Below are positions 37,050-44,956 of a DNA stretch of 44,956 bases, in pieces. Below the pieces are notes generated by a model that saw only the letters and a program-made list of their open reading frames with translations, ran no database searches and was not told the origin of the DNA. Origin of the DNA: Deltaproteobacteria bacterium (lineage in GTDB: Bacteria > Myxococcota_A > UBA796 > JAFGLY01). The DNA lies in assembly GCA_016927815.1 (NCBI GenBank), contig JAFGLY010000054.1:1-44956 (forward strand). The letters are read 5' to 3'. Positions within the stretch are counted from its first letter, which is position 1; each line of letters begins with the position of its first letter. The translations under genes were made by a program, and so were the position numbers.

Positions 37050-38459
37050 CTATCCACGCGTGCCGGTGGGCGTGCCGAACCGCCAGGAGAGCGCGGCCGA
37101 CACATACAGGAGGCGGCTCGTGAAGTGTCCGTTTCCGACCGTCTTGCCCTGTGTCACCTTCGAGGATTCCGGGTGGGTCGGGTCCACCACGAGCACGAGC
37201 TGCTTCAGGAGGGAGTCCTCGATGTGGCGGTTGGCCACGAACTGCTGCGCGGCCGCGAGGTCCAGGTCCAACGGGCCCAGCCGGACGGTGGCGCCGGTCC
37301 CCACGCCCCACTTGTCGCCGTCCACGAGGCCCACGCCCTGGGTCCTCCGCGGGACCCCGCTGGTCTCGTAGAGCGTTCCCAGGCGCGCGGTGACGCGGTC
37401 GGAGAGGTCGACGGCGCCGCCCAGCCGGAACGACCAGGCGTCCTGGTACCCGGCCACGAGTTCCACGTCGTCGGTGACCACGGCGTCCTCCTCGAGGAAG
37501 CTCCGCTGGGTCCGGATGACGAGGTCCATGTCCGTGACCGTGACCACGTCGAAGGTGCTCCAGTCCTCGAACACGAGGGCGAACTCGAGATCCGTCCTCT
37601 TCGTGGGCCGGACCTGCACGCCGCCGCGCACGAGCAGCGGGACCGACATGAGCACGCGGACGTCGTCGTCGGCGAAGACCTCGCCGTCGATCAGGGTGCC
37701 GCTCCACGCGTGGCCCGTGAAGTCTGTCGCGAGGGAGCCCGCGGCCTCGAAGTGGATGGGGGGCTGGACCGATACCCCGAGGGTCATCCACGGGAGGGGA
37801 TCCACCAGCGCCCCGGCGTTCACGGACGGCGTGAAACGGTCGCAGGCTCGGAGCGAGACCTGCAGGTCCCTGGCGGGATCCTCGCTGAACTCCACCCCTT
37901 CGATGCCCGAGGAGGCCTTGAGCCGCTCCTCGATGCGCAGGACCCACCACTGGAGGCCCAGGCCCAGCGAGATCCGATCGGTGACGCGGTGCGCCACGCT
38001 GGCCACGCCCCCGAACTGCCACCACAGGGCGTCCACCAGGATGTACCGCTGGGGTCCGTCGGGGGGGTAGGCGTAGTCGGGCGCCTGGGGCGTGATCAGG
38101 CCGACGCCGAACGTGGTGCGGGGGACGCCGAGCGTCGAGGAGACCCCCAGGGCGGGGATCGCGATCCAGGGCGCCTCGTTGTGGACCGTGTCGAACGTCA
38201 GGCCCGGCTCGTCGGCCCGGTCGAACGCGACGGACTGCTTCACGCCCGTGAGCGAGGCGAAGACCCGGGGCTCCTCCAGCCGGATCAGCGCGGCGGGGTT
38301 GTGGTAGAGCGCCGTAAGGTCGTCCACGCTGGCGATGATGGCGCACCCCCGGGCGATGCACCGGGTCCCCGAGTCCGGGTAGTAGTAGGCGGCCGCGTGG
38401 ATCGGACGGGACAGGGCTGCCAGGAACCCGAGCGCGGTCGTCGCAAGGAGGCGGATCAT
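37050..38459 (-). CDS. FadL/OmpP1-family outer-membrane beta-barrel
   Basis: 469 aa. The signal peptide MIRLLATTALGFLAALSRPI is followed by a family-like plug region (DDLTALYHNPAALIRL, equivalent to the NPA motif of FadL) and alternating amphipathic strands (ISLGLGLQWWVLRIEERLKA, DRVTARLGTLYETSGVPRR) ending in VSAALSWRFGTPTGTRG. FadL porins let hydrophobic compounds such as fatty acids cross the outer membrane. The final residue is not aromatic, but the terminal strand contains WRF. It probably forms an operon with the CotH lipoprotein. ATG 38459 is fixed by the signal peptide. Confidence 0.85.
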   Translation of the reverse strand: MIRLLATTALGFLAALSRPIHAAAYYYPDSGTRCIARGCAIIASVDDLTALYHNPAALIRLEEPRVFASLTGVKQSVAFDRADEPGLTFDTVHNEAPWIAIPALGVSSTLGVPRTTFGVGLITPQAPDYAYPPDGPQRYILVDALWWQFGGVASVAHRVTDRISLGLGLQWWVLRIEERLKASSGIEGVEFSEDPARDLQVSLRACDRFTPSVNAGALVDPLPWMTLGVSVQPPIHFEAAGSLATDFTGHAWSGTLIDGEVFADDDVRVLMSVPLLVRGGVQVRPTKRTDLEFALVFEDWSTFDVVTVTDMDLVIRTQRSFLEEDAVVTDDVELVAGYQDAWSFRLGGAVDLSDRVTARLGTLYETSGVPRRTQGVGLVDGDKWGVGTGATVRLGPLDLDLAAAQQFVANRHIEDSLLKQLVLVVDPTHPESSKVTQGKTVGNGHFTSRLLYVSAALSWRFGTPTGTRG

Positions 38460-38637
38460 CGGGGGTTCCCCGGAGCGGCCGTGGGTGGAGGCCCGCCAGT
38501 TCGTATCCCACGCGAGACACCGGCACAGGGGGGGTGGCGACGAGGGTGGGGGGAAGCGGGACGCCTGGGGGGTCCGGCGGCGTCGCACCGGTACGATCGG
38601 GCTAGGATCTTCGGGTCCCTGCCACCCGGAGCCGCTC

Positions 38638-41451
38638 ATGGCCGCCCATCCTGCCCTCCTGGTCGTCCTGGCCGCTGCTGCCACGGGCCCCACGCGCGTC
38701 CCGATCCGCCTCGCGGGCGAGTCCGCCCAGACGGTCGAGCGCCTGCGCCCGGCCCCGAGCGGCGACGAGGCGCGGACCGGGCCTTTGTCCGTCACCGAGC
38801 CCTGCGACGTCTTCCTCCCGGGCGGCGAGGTGGCCGTGCTGGCCATCGACCTCGAGGACGGCACGGTCTCGGCCACGCTGCCACCCGATCCGGTCCTCAC
38901 CGAGGACGCCCTCGCGGCTCTCGGCCTCGCCCCGGCCTGGGTCCGGGACCACCTCGCCTTGACGCTCTCGCGCGTGGACGACGACCTTCAGGACGCCGCG
39001 GCCGAGCTGATGTCGACCCTGGACGAACCCGACGCGCGCGATGAGCTCGCGTTCCTGATCGCCTCCACCACGCCCGAGGAGCTGGCCGAGATGGACCAGG
39101 CGGGCGCCCTCGACCTCCTGGCCGAGATCGCCCTGGGCCCCTACGTGGCCGATCCCTACATCGCATTCGCCGATCTCGTGGAGACGGGCAACGCCGGCGT
39201 GGACGACGACTGGTCCACCACCGTGCGGTACACCTACACCGACCTCGAGGGCGACCCCGCCACCTGGGACCTGCCCACGTCCATCTACTACTGGTTCGTG
39301 GTCGGGCCCAAGCTGGACATGGAACTCCCCCTGCGGTTCGACCCGGAGCGGTACACCCTGGCCGACCCGCCGCGCGGGGTGTTCTGGCGCGACTGGTTCC
39401 TGCTCTCCAGCCAGGACGAGCGGACCTTCGACTACCGCACGCACTGGCTCGAGGAGGAGCCCGTGCCGGTGGAGGATCCCATCGTGCAGGCCACGGGATG
39501 GATGAGCGACTTCGAGGTGGACCCGCTCGACGTCGTGGTCGACGCCGAGGGCCGGACGCTCCTGGCCGAGATCGACTGGGGGGCGGGCACGATCCTGGCC
39601 AGCACGATCGACCTCGGGGAGGCCTGGGAGAACCGGTACGAGGATCTCGCGACCAACGCCTTCCTCTACGTCCACCGCCGTGCGGTCCTGGAGCCGGGCG
39701 AGCGCGTGGCCGTACTGGTGGACCCCGACGAGCCCAAGGGGTGGGAGTACGGCATCACCGCGAGCCAGATCCTGGAGGGCCAGGGCTTGGAGGCGGACGT
39801 GCTGCCGCTCGACGCGAACACCCTTGCCAAGCTCTCCGGCTACCCCAAGGTGGTGGTGGTCGCGCACGGGGGCTTCGACTGGAGCGACACCGTGGCGGCG
39901 AACGCCGCCGACCTGGAGGCCTACGCGGCGGCCGGCGGCACGCTCCTGGTGCTGCTGGTCCCCCCCCCGGACGAGGAGGGAGCGGTGTGGCCGGGCGGGT
40001 TCGTCGCGCACCCGAGTGCCGACGATCCCGACAACCAGGCCTTCGAGGGGCATCCCGTGCTCGGCGAGGTGCTTCGGCACACCGCCTCGCTGTGGGACCT
40101 CGTGGAGCAGCCCGGCCTCTCCGGCGACCGCACCCTCACCGGCGACGAGGTGGCCCTGGACGCCATCGGCTGGTGGGTCAGCCAGAACCTGTTCGACAAC
40201 GTGTCCGAGTACAGCGCCACCCACGACGACACCGAGCGCTCGGTCTGGCCCCAGCGGATCCTGCACAACCACTACGGCAACTGTGGCGAGCTCCAGGACA
40301 TGATCACCGCCGCGGCCCGCACCACGCTCATCGCCACGCAGAACGTATGGAGCATCGAGGACCACGTCTGGAACGAGTTCTACTTCCAGGACGCCTGGCA
40401 CCCCTGGCAGGTGTCGTGGTCCGACGGGCCCACCCACATCGACTCCGGCGCAGTGGCCGCGGACGACGAGTTCGGGGGCGGCAAGCACGTCTCGGCCATC
40501 ATGGGATTCCAGGGCAACGGGCGGATCACCAGCGCGTCCATCGCCCACTACTCGGACACGATCACCCTCGACGTGGAGGTCACCGACGGTGCGGGCCTCC
40601 CGGTGGACGGGGCGGCGGTCGTGGTACTCACCCCCACGTTCTACGCGGCCAGCGCCTACCTCGACACCGCTGCCTGGACCCACACCGGCCCCGACGGGCG
40701 GGCCACCGTGCACCTCGGCGAGGACCGCGACTTCTGGGTGGTGGTGCGGGCACCCTTCGACGGCGCGACGGTGTCGTACCCGTTCGACCTGGATGTGGCG
40801 ATGTCGGGCAGCTACCCCACCTGGATCGTGCGGAGCGAGGCCGGAGATCCGTTCATCTCCGCCAAGCAGGCCGTACCGGAGGCCCGCTTCACGTTCACCC
40901 ACGCGTTCGACGAGACCCGGGCCATCCCCGTGGCCGACGACCCCGGCGAGCCGGCCTCGGGCCCGGGGGTGCGGGAGGTGGACCTCTCGTGGTCGTTCGG
41001 CGTGGACGCCTCGTTCCTCGACGTACCCGCCGCGGACACGTTCCTCGGCTGGTACGCCTCCATGGGCTACGCCTACGGCGGTGCGCTCATCCAGCCGCTC
41101 GACGCGCCCGTCGGACTCGACCTCTTCCTGGTGGACCAGGCCGGCTACGACGCCTTCCTGGCGGGCGAGCCCTTCACCCCCCTCTACCGGGAGGACGGCG
41201 TGGTGAGTTCCAGCAGCACCGCCACGGTACACACGGCCGATCCCACCCTGTACCTCGTCGCCTCCAACCGCGGCTCCCAGCGGCACACGCACTTCGCCAC
41301 GCTCACGCTCACCGCCCTCGAGGTGGGGCCCCCGACCGAGGCCGAGGAGGAGCCGGGCGGCTGCGGGTGCGGCACGGCCTCGCCGCGCCGTGGGGCGGGG
41401 CTGCTCCTGCTGGCCGCGGCGCTTGCGGCCCTCGCCCGGCGCCGGCGCTGA
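38638..41451 (+). CDS. transglutaminase-like exported protein with MYXO-CTERM tail
   Basis: 937 aa. A signal sequence (MAAHPALLVVLAAAATG) and a long acidic N-terminal half precede a segment resembling a class I glutamine-amidotransferase fold or a substrate-binding domain (VAVLVDPDEPKGWEYGITAS). A transglutaminase-like core follows with Cys549 in NHYGNCGELQD and His576 in IEDHVWNEF; the third residue is unclear (Asp596 possible). A beta domain and then GGCGCG, a hydrophobic helix and ARRRR end the chain, the MYXO-CTERM sorting signal that is cut and anchored in Myxococcota. ATG 38638 has CGGAG upstream. It converges on the CDF gene with 2 bases between stops. Confidence 0.88.
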   Translation: MAAHPALLVVLAAAATGPTRVPIRLAGESAQTVERLRPAPSGDEARTGPLSVTEPCDVFLPGGEVAVLAIDLEDGTVSATLPPDPVLTEDALAALGLAPAWVRDHLALTLSRVDDDLQDAAAELMSTLDEPDARDELAFLIASTTPEELAEMDQAGALDLLAEIALGPYVADPYIAFADLVETGNAGVDDDWSTTVRYTYTDLEGDPATWDLPTSIYYWFVVGPKLDMELPLRFDPERYTLADPPRGVFWRDWFLLSSQDERTFDYRTHWLEEEPVPVEDPIVQATGWMSDFEVDPLDVVVDAEGRTLLAEIDWGAGTILASTIDLGEAWENRYEDLATNAFLYVHRRAVLEPGERVAVLVDPDEPKGWEYGITASQILEGQGLEADVLPLDANTLAKLSGYPKVVVVAHGGFDWSDTVAANAADLEAYAAAGGTLLVLLVPPPDEEGAVWPGGFVAHPSADDPDNQAFEGHPVLGEVLRHTASLWDLVEQPGLSGDRTLTGDEVALDAIGWWVSQNLFDNVSEYSATHDDTERSVWPQRILHNHYGNCGELQDMITAAARTTLIATQNVWSIEDHVWNEFYFQDAWHPWQVSWSDGPTHIDSGAVAADDEFGGGKHVSAIMGFQGNGRITSASIAHYSDTITLDVEVTDGAGLPVDGAAVVVLTPTFYAASAYLDTAAWTHTGPDGRATVHLGEDRDFWVVVRAPFDGATVSYPFDLDVAMSGSYPTWIVRSEAGDPFISAKQAVPEARFTFTHAFDETRAIPVADDPGEPASGPGVREVDLSWSFGVDASFLDVPAADTFLGWYASMGYAYGGALIQPLDAPVGLDLFLVDQAGYDAFLAGEPFTPLYREDGVVSSSSTATVHTADPTLYLVASNRGSQRHTHFATLTLTALEVGPPTEAEEEPGGCGCGTASPRRGAGLLLLAAALAALARRRR

Positions 41452-41453
41452 CC

Positions 41454-42473
41454 CTACCGCCGCCCGGCCCGCTCCCGCCGGAGGGCCGTGTGATCGACCT
41501 CCACGTCGATCCAGGCTGCCTCGGGGATCGCCGCCCGGACCCGAGCCTCGAGGTCGTCCACCAGGTCGCTCACCGCGAGGGCTGCCCGGTCGGCGAGCGC
41601 CGAGGCGAGCGGCGAGGGCTCCGAGGCAACCTCGGGCGGCAGTGCCTCGGCGAGGCGATCGGCCAGCCACGCCAGGTCCAGCGTGATCTCCGCCTTGAAC
41701 TTGAATCGCTCGGGCGTGACCTGCCGGGACATGACCGCGTGGACGTCCTCGACGCCCGGGGTCTCGGCCGCGATGCGGCGGAACCGGGCCTCGAAGGCCG
41801 GCGGCACGGCTCGGCCGAGCAGGAGCGTGCGGTTCTGGCCCGCGAGGTAGATCGCCATGATCCCGAGGAGGGCGCCCACGAGCGTGGAACCCAGGGCGTC
41901 CCAGCGGGGCTCTCCGGTGGCCCACGCGGCGGCGATGGCCGCGCCGGCCAGGAGCAGCCCGAGGAGCGCGCAGCCGTCCTCGAGCAGGATGGCCAGGGTC
42001 GTGGGATCCGAGCCGTCTCGCAGCCAGGCGCCGAACGACCGGCCCTTCATCTGGGCCCGAACGGCCGCGACGGCGGTGACCATGGAGATGGACTCCAGGA
42101 CGAACGACACGGCCAGCACGGCCACCGTGACCCACCCGAACTCGGGCGCGTGGGGGTGCAGGAACGAGCGGATCCCGTGGTACACGGTGACGCCACACCC
42201 CACGAAGAAGATGCCCGCGGCGGACAGGATGCCGAACACGTACCGCTCGGCACCGTACCCGTACGGGTGCTGCGGATCCCCCGGGCGACGCGAGCGGCGC
42301 AGGCCCACGAAGAGGAGGAACTGGTTTCCCGTGTCTGCCAGGCTGTGCACCCCCTCGGACAGCATGGCACCCGATCCGGACAGGGCGAACGCCACGAACT
42401 TGGCGACCGCGATGCCGCTGTTCGCGACGAGGGCGGCGACGACCGCCCGATGGCTGGAGGCGTCGTGGCTCAT
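41454..42473 (-). CDS. cation diffusion facilitator (ZnT9-like) transporter
   Basis: 339 aa. Six transmembrane helices are expected. Helix 2 carries the metal motif HSLADTGNQ (His43, Asp47), and helix 5 has LLEDGCALLGL, giving the acidic pair seen in ZnT9/SLC30A9-type members. The cytoplasmic C-terminal domain (GVEDVHAVMSRQVTPERFKF, WIDVEVDHTAL) is typical of CDF proteins. It would export Zn, Mn or a related divalent cation by proton exchange. ATG 42473; the divergent gap 42474-42547 to the epimerase gene contains TGTATCGC (minus strand) as a -10 candidate. Confidence 0.92.
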   Translation of the reverse strand: MSHDASSHRAVVAALVANSGIAVAKFVAFALSGSGAMLSEGVHSLADTGNQFLLFVGLRRSRRPGDPQHPYGYGAERYVFGILSAAGIFFVGCGVTVYHGIRSFLHPHAPEFGWVTVAVLAVSFVLESISMVTAVAAVRAQMKGRSFGAWLRDGSDPTTLAILLEDGCALLGLLLAGAAIAAAWATGEPRWDALGSTLVGALLGIMAIYLAGQNRTLLLGRAVPPAFEARFRRIAAETPGVEDVHAVMSRQVTPERFKFKAEITLDLAWLADRLAEALPPEVASEPSPLASALADRAALAVSDLVDDLEARVRAAIPEAAWIDVEVDHTALRRERAGRR

Positions 42474-42547
42474 GGAGCAGGGGGGGCGGGAGCGATACAG
42501 GTTAACGGTGGGGAGGACCGATGGCCCCGTCGACCGGAGGAGATCCG

Positions 42548-42955
42548 ATGATCCGAAGACTCGATCACGTTGCGGTCGCCGTGCCCGATCTCGAGGAGGG
42601 CATCCGGCGGTTCGCCGAGGATCTCGGGCTTTCCTTCGAGGGACGGGAGGACGTGGAGGCAGCCTCGACCTCCACCGCTTTCTTCTCCGTCCCCGGCACG
42701 CACATCGAGCTCATCCACCCGCTCGCCGGCCAGGGCCCGGTGGCCACGTTCCTGGAGCAGCGCGGCGGTGGCCTTCACCACCTCTGCTTCGAAACCGACG
42801 ACATCGAAGGGGACATGGCCCATCTGAAGGAGAAGGGGTACCGCTTCCTGTCCGACGGCCCCAAGCCGGGCGCCCACGGCAAGCGGATCGTGTTCCTCCA
42901 TCCCAAGAGCACCGGCGGCGTGCTCATCGAGCTGTCCCAGCCCACCCGCCCATGA
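42548..42955 (+). CDS. mce: methylmalonyl-CoA epimerase (glyoxalase fold)
   Basis: 135 aa, usual length. Interconverts (R)- and (S)-methylmalonyl-CoA between propionyl-CoA carboxylation and the B12 mutase. The two beta-alpha-beta-beta-beta repeats are seen in IRRLDHVAVAVPDLEEGI and GLHHLCFETDDIEGDMAHLK. Metal ligands fit His7, the second His in HHLCFE and the Glu in VLIELSQP; GTHIELIHPL carries the central acidic site. GGAGGAGAT precedes ATG 42548. No mutase gene is in the window. The stop overlaps a downstream ATG (ATGA, 42952), so translation may continue to the next gene. Confidence 0.92.
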   Translation: MIRRLDHVAVAVPDLEEGIRRFAEDLGLSFEGREDVEAASTSTAFFSVPGTHIELIHPLAGQGPVATFLEQRGGGLHHLCFETDDIEGDMAHLKEKGYRFLSDGPKPGAHGKRIVFLHPKSTGGVLIELSQPTRP

Positions 42956-43002
42956 CCGCTCTTCCACCGGCCGCCCTTCCCGTCGTGGCACTGGACTAGC
43001 CC

Positions 43003-44085
43003 GTGGCGCGCGTCCGGGTCACGGCCCTGGGGGAGGCGACCTCCCTCGCGGATCGCAAGCGCCGAGCCGGCCACCGCCTGCTGGTGAGCCCCGGCGGAAC
43101 CGGGGCGTCCGTGGATCTGAGGGCGCTTCTGCGGACCTTCGTGCCCGCGGGGTTCGTCCTCGGGCCCGGCGACCTCGTGGAGCCGGACCAGGTCCGGGAT
43201 CTCCTGTCCGACCTGGCCGCTCGGGTGCATGCCCGCACGCCACCGCTGGCCGTCCTGGGCGCGGTCCGGGGAGGTCTTGCGGCGCTCCCGGCCCCGGCCA
43301 CCCCGTGGCCGGCCGCCGCCGTGCTCGGGCACGCGGGCGATCCGGACCTCACCCGAGCCGTGGCCCGAGCGCTCGGTTCCGAGGCGGCTACCCTCGGATT
43401 CCACGCGATCTTCTCCCCCTGGCTCGGCCTCCCGCGCGGGGGGCCCGAGGACGAGGCCTCCTACGGGTCGGATCCCGAGGCCGTGGCACGCCATGCCGAG
43501 GCCGCGGTCCGGGGCTTCGACGAAGCTGGGATCCTCTCCTTCGTGGGCCCCTTCCCGGGAGCCGCCCCTCCGGGGGCCGCCGCGGTGGAGCGGGACCGGG
43601 GCGAGGTGGAGGCCGAGGACCTCGTGCCCTTCCGGGCCGTGCGGGATGCGGCGGCGGGCGTGATCCTGTCCGGTGTCTGCTGGCCCGCCTGGGATCCGGA
43701 CCGCCCTGCCTGGGGCTCGGCCGCGCTGGTCTCGGAGCTGCTCAAAGACCTCCTCGGGTATCCCGGGCTCGCGATCGCCCCGGACCTGGGGGCGCTCCTG
43801 GGCGCCGAGCCTGCGGATCGGGTCGTGGCGGACCTCGTCGCTGCGGGTGTGGACCTGGTCCCCTGCTCGGCGGACCCGGCGGTGGAGGTGGCCCTCTGGG
43901 AGGCGCTCGTACGGGCCCAGGAGGACGATCCGGCCATCGATCGTGCCTTCGAGGAGGCGGACCGCCGCCTGGACAGGGCCCGGGCCCAGGCCTTCCGGCC
44001 GCGGGCTCAGGGCGGACTCGGGGCCCTGGGCGCTCCTGAGTACCGGGGTCTCGCCCACGAGGTTCGTGCGAGGGGGGAGCGGTGA
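43003..44085 (+). CDS. degenerate GH3 (NagZ-like) protein
   Basis: 360 aa. The layout of the NagZ-type glycoside hydrolase 3 barrel is recognisable: RTFVPAGFVLGPGDLVEPDQ, TPPLAVLGAVRGGLAALPAP, DEASYGSDPEAVARHAEAAV (parallel to the GEDPE motif), ILSFVGPFPG and YPGLAIAPDLGALLG. The active-site motifs are eroded: VDxEGG is GAVRGG and KHFPGHG is VGPFPGA, so the His-Asp dyad is missing. Only the nucleophile-position Asp (APDLG) remains. It may be catalytically dead or act on another substrate. The assigned start GTG 43003 has no ribosome site; the same frame continues upstream through TAG 42997 to an ATG at 42952. Confidence 0.7.
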   Translation: MARVRVTALGEATSLADRKRRAGHRLLVSPGGTGASVDLRALLRTFVPAGFVLGPGDLVEPDQVRDLLSDLAARVHARTPPLAVLGAVRGGLAALPAPATPWPAAAVLGHAGDPDLTRAVARALGSEAATLGFHAIFSPWLGLPRGGPEDEASYGSDPEAVARHAEAAVRGFDEAGILSFVGPFPGAAPPGAAAVERDRGEVEAEDLVPFRAVRDAAAGVILSGVCWPAWDPDRPAWGSAALVSELLKDLLGYPGLAIAPDLGALLGAEPADRVVADLVAAGVDLVPCSADPAVEVALWEALVRAQEDDPAIDRAFEEADRRLDRARAQAFRPRAQGGLGALGAPEYRGLAHEVRARGER

Positions 44086-44609
44086 GCCTCCTCCTGGGTG
44101 CGCTCCTGGCCATCGGCCTCGCACACGCGCAGGAGGCCTGCGGGCCGCTGGCCGTGCCGCCCGAGTCGATGCAGGTCGCCTGGATCTCCCCGGTGCGCCG
44201 TCGGGCCCATGCCAGGACCTGGCTCTCGGTGGTGCGGGTGGCGGACTTGAGGACCTGGATCCGCACCCGGCAGCCGGACCAGGAGCGCCTCCTACAGCTC
44301 CTGGGCATCTGGGGCCGCCGTGGGGACGGTCCGTTCCGGCACCACCGCTGGAAGATCACGGTGTTCGACGTGCGCACGTCGCTCCTGTGCCGACCCGTGG
44401 AGTACGCCTCGGAGGTCGAGTGGGTGGACGGGGTGGTGGCCTGCCCCTCCACGCGCCAGCAAGGCGTCCGGCACGACACGGGGTGCGGTACTACGCTGGA
44501 CACCGCGACGGGGGAGCGCGGATTGGACCTCTTCCGGATCCGCTGGCGCGATGCGGCCCGCTCGGGGTTTTGCGTCCTGCCGCTGGATCGCTTCCTCTCC
44601 GGGGCCTGA
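44082..44609 (+). CDS. small secreted protein of unknown function
   Basis: 175 aa. GTG 44082 overlaps the GH3 stop as GTGA. The signal peptide MSLLLGALLAIGLAHAQ is cut after AHA. The mature part has five Cys (QEACGP, SLLCRP, VACPS, TGCGT, GFCVLP), suggesting disulfides, and several Trp/Arg-rich strands (VAWISPVRRRAHARTW, RHHRWKITVFDVRTSLLC). No family is recognised. The coupling implies a joint role with the GH3-like protein, perhaps in the cell wall, but this is only positional. Confidence 0.72.
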   Translation: MSLLLGALLAIGLAHAQEACGPLAVPPESMQVAWISPVRRRAHARTWLSVVRVADLRTWIRTRQPDQERLLQLLGIWGRRGDGPFRHHRWKITVFDVRTSLLCRPVEYASEVEWVDGVVACPSTRQQGVRHDTGCGTTLDTATGERGLDLFRIRWRDAARSGFCVLPLDRFLSGA

Positions 44610-44683
44610 TCCGGACCGCCGGGCTAGATCCCCCCCGCGGCACCCGGGTCCCGACCTGCGGGCAGGCGCCGCGCGGAGGCGAC

Positions 44684-44956
44684 ATGAACGTGTGGTTCCT
44701 CGTGGGCGTCGTGGCGTTCTTCGCGGGCAGCCTGCTCAACCGGAGCCTCTATTCGAAGGCGTTCGAGAGCCTCGACGAGACCCAGAGGACCACCTGGACC
44801 CGAACCTTCGCCCGCCTGAGGTGGAGCCAGATCGCCCCGCCTCTGGTGCTCGTCGGACTCTTCCTCCTCGGCATGCGGTTCCTCCCGCACCGCCTCCCGT
44901 TGCTCTCGGCCCTCTTCTGGGTGGGCCTGCTCGGCTTCGTGGCCCTGAGCGGCGCG
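44684..44956 (+). CDS. membrane protein, N-terminal part (3' truncated by window edge)
   Basis: The frame from ATG 44684 stays open to the window end (91 codons). It begins MNVWFLVGVVAFFAGSLLN, a first transmembrane helix, then a charged loop (KAFESLDETQRTTWTRTFAR) and two more hydrophobic helices. GGAGG lies directly upstream. GGGCTAG at 44621-44627 could belong to its promoter. No family is recognised. Confidence 0.65.
   Translation, partial: MNVWFLVGVVAFFAGSLLNRSLYSKAFESLDETQRTTWTRTFARLRWSQIAPPLVLVGLFLLGMRFLPHRLPLLSALFWVGLLGFVALSGA

Noticed and set aside
37042-38526. Apparent fusion of the CotH lipoprotein with sequence upstream
   Set aside because: The frame is open, but the upstream part is antisense-like noise over the FadL-family gene. 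AGGAGG plus GTG 37041 and a lipobox define the start.
39498-42551. Long plus-strand frame over the transglutaminase gene and opposite the CDF gene
   Set aside because: Low-complexity Arg/Gly translation, out of frame with the motif-bearing gene.

Overview
The window is about 45 kb of very GC-rich bacterial chromosome, and I read it as Myxococcota (myxobacteria and relatives). The main pointers are a C-terminal GGCGC + hydrophobic segment + RRRR tail of the MYXO-CTERM type (gene ending at 41451), MopE-type CDGVDND repeats, an Asp-Ala-repeat lipoprotein, many lipoproteins and FadL/CotH/RHS-type envelope proteins, and frequent GTG starts with tight GTGA/ATGA overlaps. No phage, insertion sequence, integrase or CRISPR array was seen. 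No gap between genes exceeds 300 bases.

Layout. 1-5028: end of an alpha/beta hydrolase, then leftward genes lgt, radC and a four-gene operon (GshB-like ATP-grasp, pentapeptide-repeat protein, ECF sigma factor, membrane anti-sigma factor). 5123-8282: rightward Ycf46-like AAA+ ATPase, a secreted helical protein and a 54-aa membrane protein. 8304-11002: leftward sigma-32-like factor followed by a polytopic membrane glycosyltransferase-like protein. 11129-17688: a CHAT-domain lipoprotein coupled by a GTGA overlap to a secreted RHS/YD-repeat protein. 17803-25029: a housekeeping block of six tRNAs (His, Lys, Leu, Val, Asp, Trp), tig-clpP-clpX-lon and a small cytochrome c. 25281-29503: a triple-HTH/AT-hook protein, a second membrane glycosyltransferase and a Tyr-rich Asp-Ala lipoprotein. 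29733-34301: a zinc-ribbon membrane protein followed by a complete iron-sulfur 2-hydroxyacyl-CoA dehydratase / benzoyl-CoA reductase-type set (two catalytic-type subunits plus a BadF/HgdC activator). 34327-41451: envelope genes (MopE-lectin lipoprotein, lamin-tail/CotH lipoprotein, FadL-like porin, transglutaminase-like MYXO-CTERM protein). 41454-44956: CDF transporter, methylmalonyl-CoA epimerase, a degenerate GH3 protein, a secreted protein and a truncated membrane protein.

How the genes fit together. Tig, ClpP, ClpX and Lon form a conserved protein folding and degradation block, with lon starting inside clpX. The ECF operon looks like an envelope-sensing switch. The three iron-sulfur genes overlap by 4 bases and should form one ATP-driven radical enzyme system of unknown substrate. 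The CHAT-lipoprotein/RHS pair is probably an exported two-protein surface module. In it the CHAT domain lacks both catalytic residues and the RHS repeats mostly carry Arg-Asp instead of Tyr-Asp. The best candidates for undescribed biology are the orphan iron-sulfur dehydratase/reductase operon, the CHAT-RHS pair, and the triple-HTH/AT-hook protein.

Several promoters can be read directly. They share a TTGMCN - 17/18 - TAGRNY or TACRRN pattern. Some leave almost no leader before the start codon.
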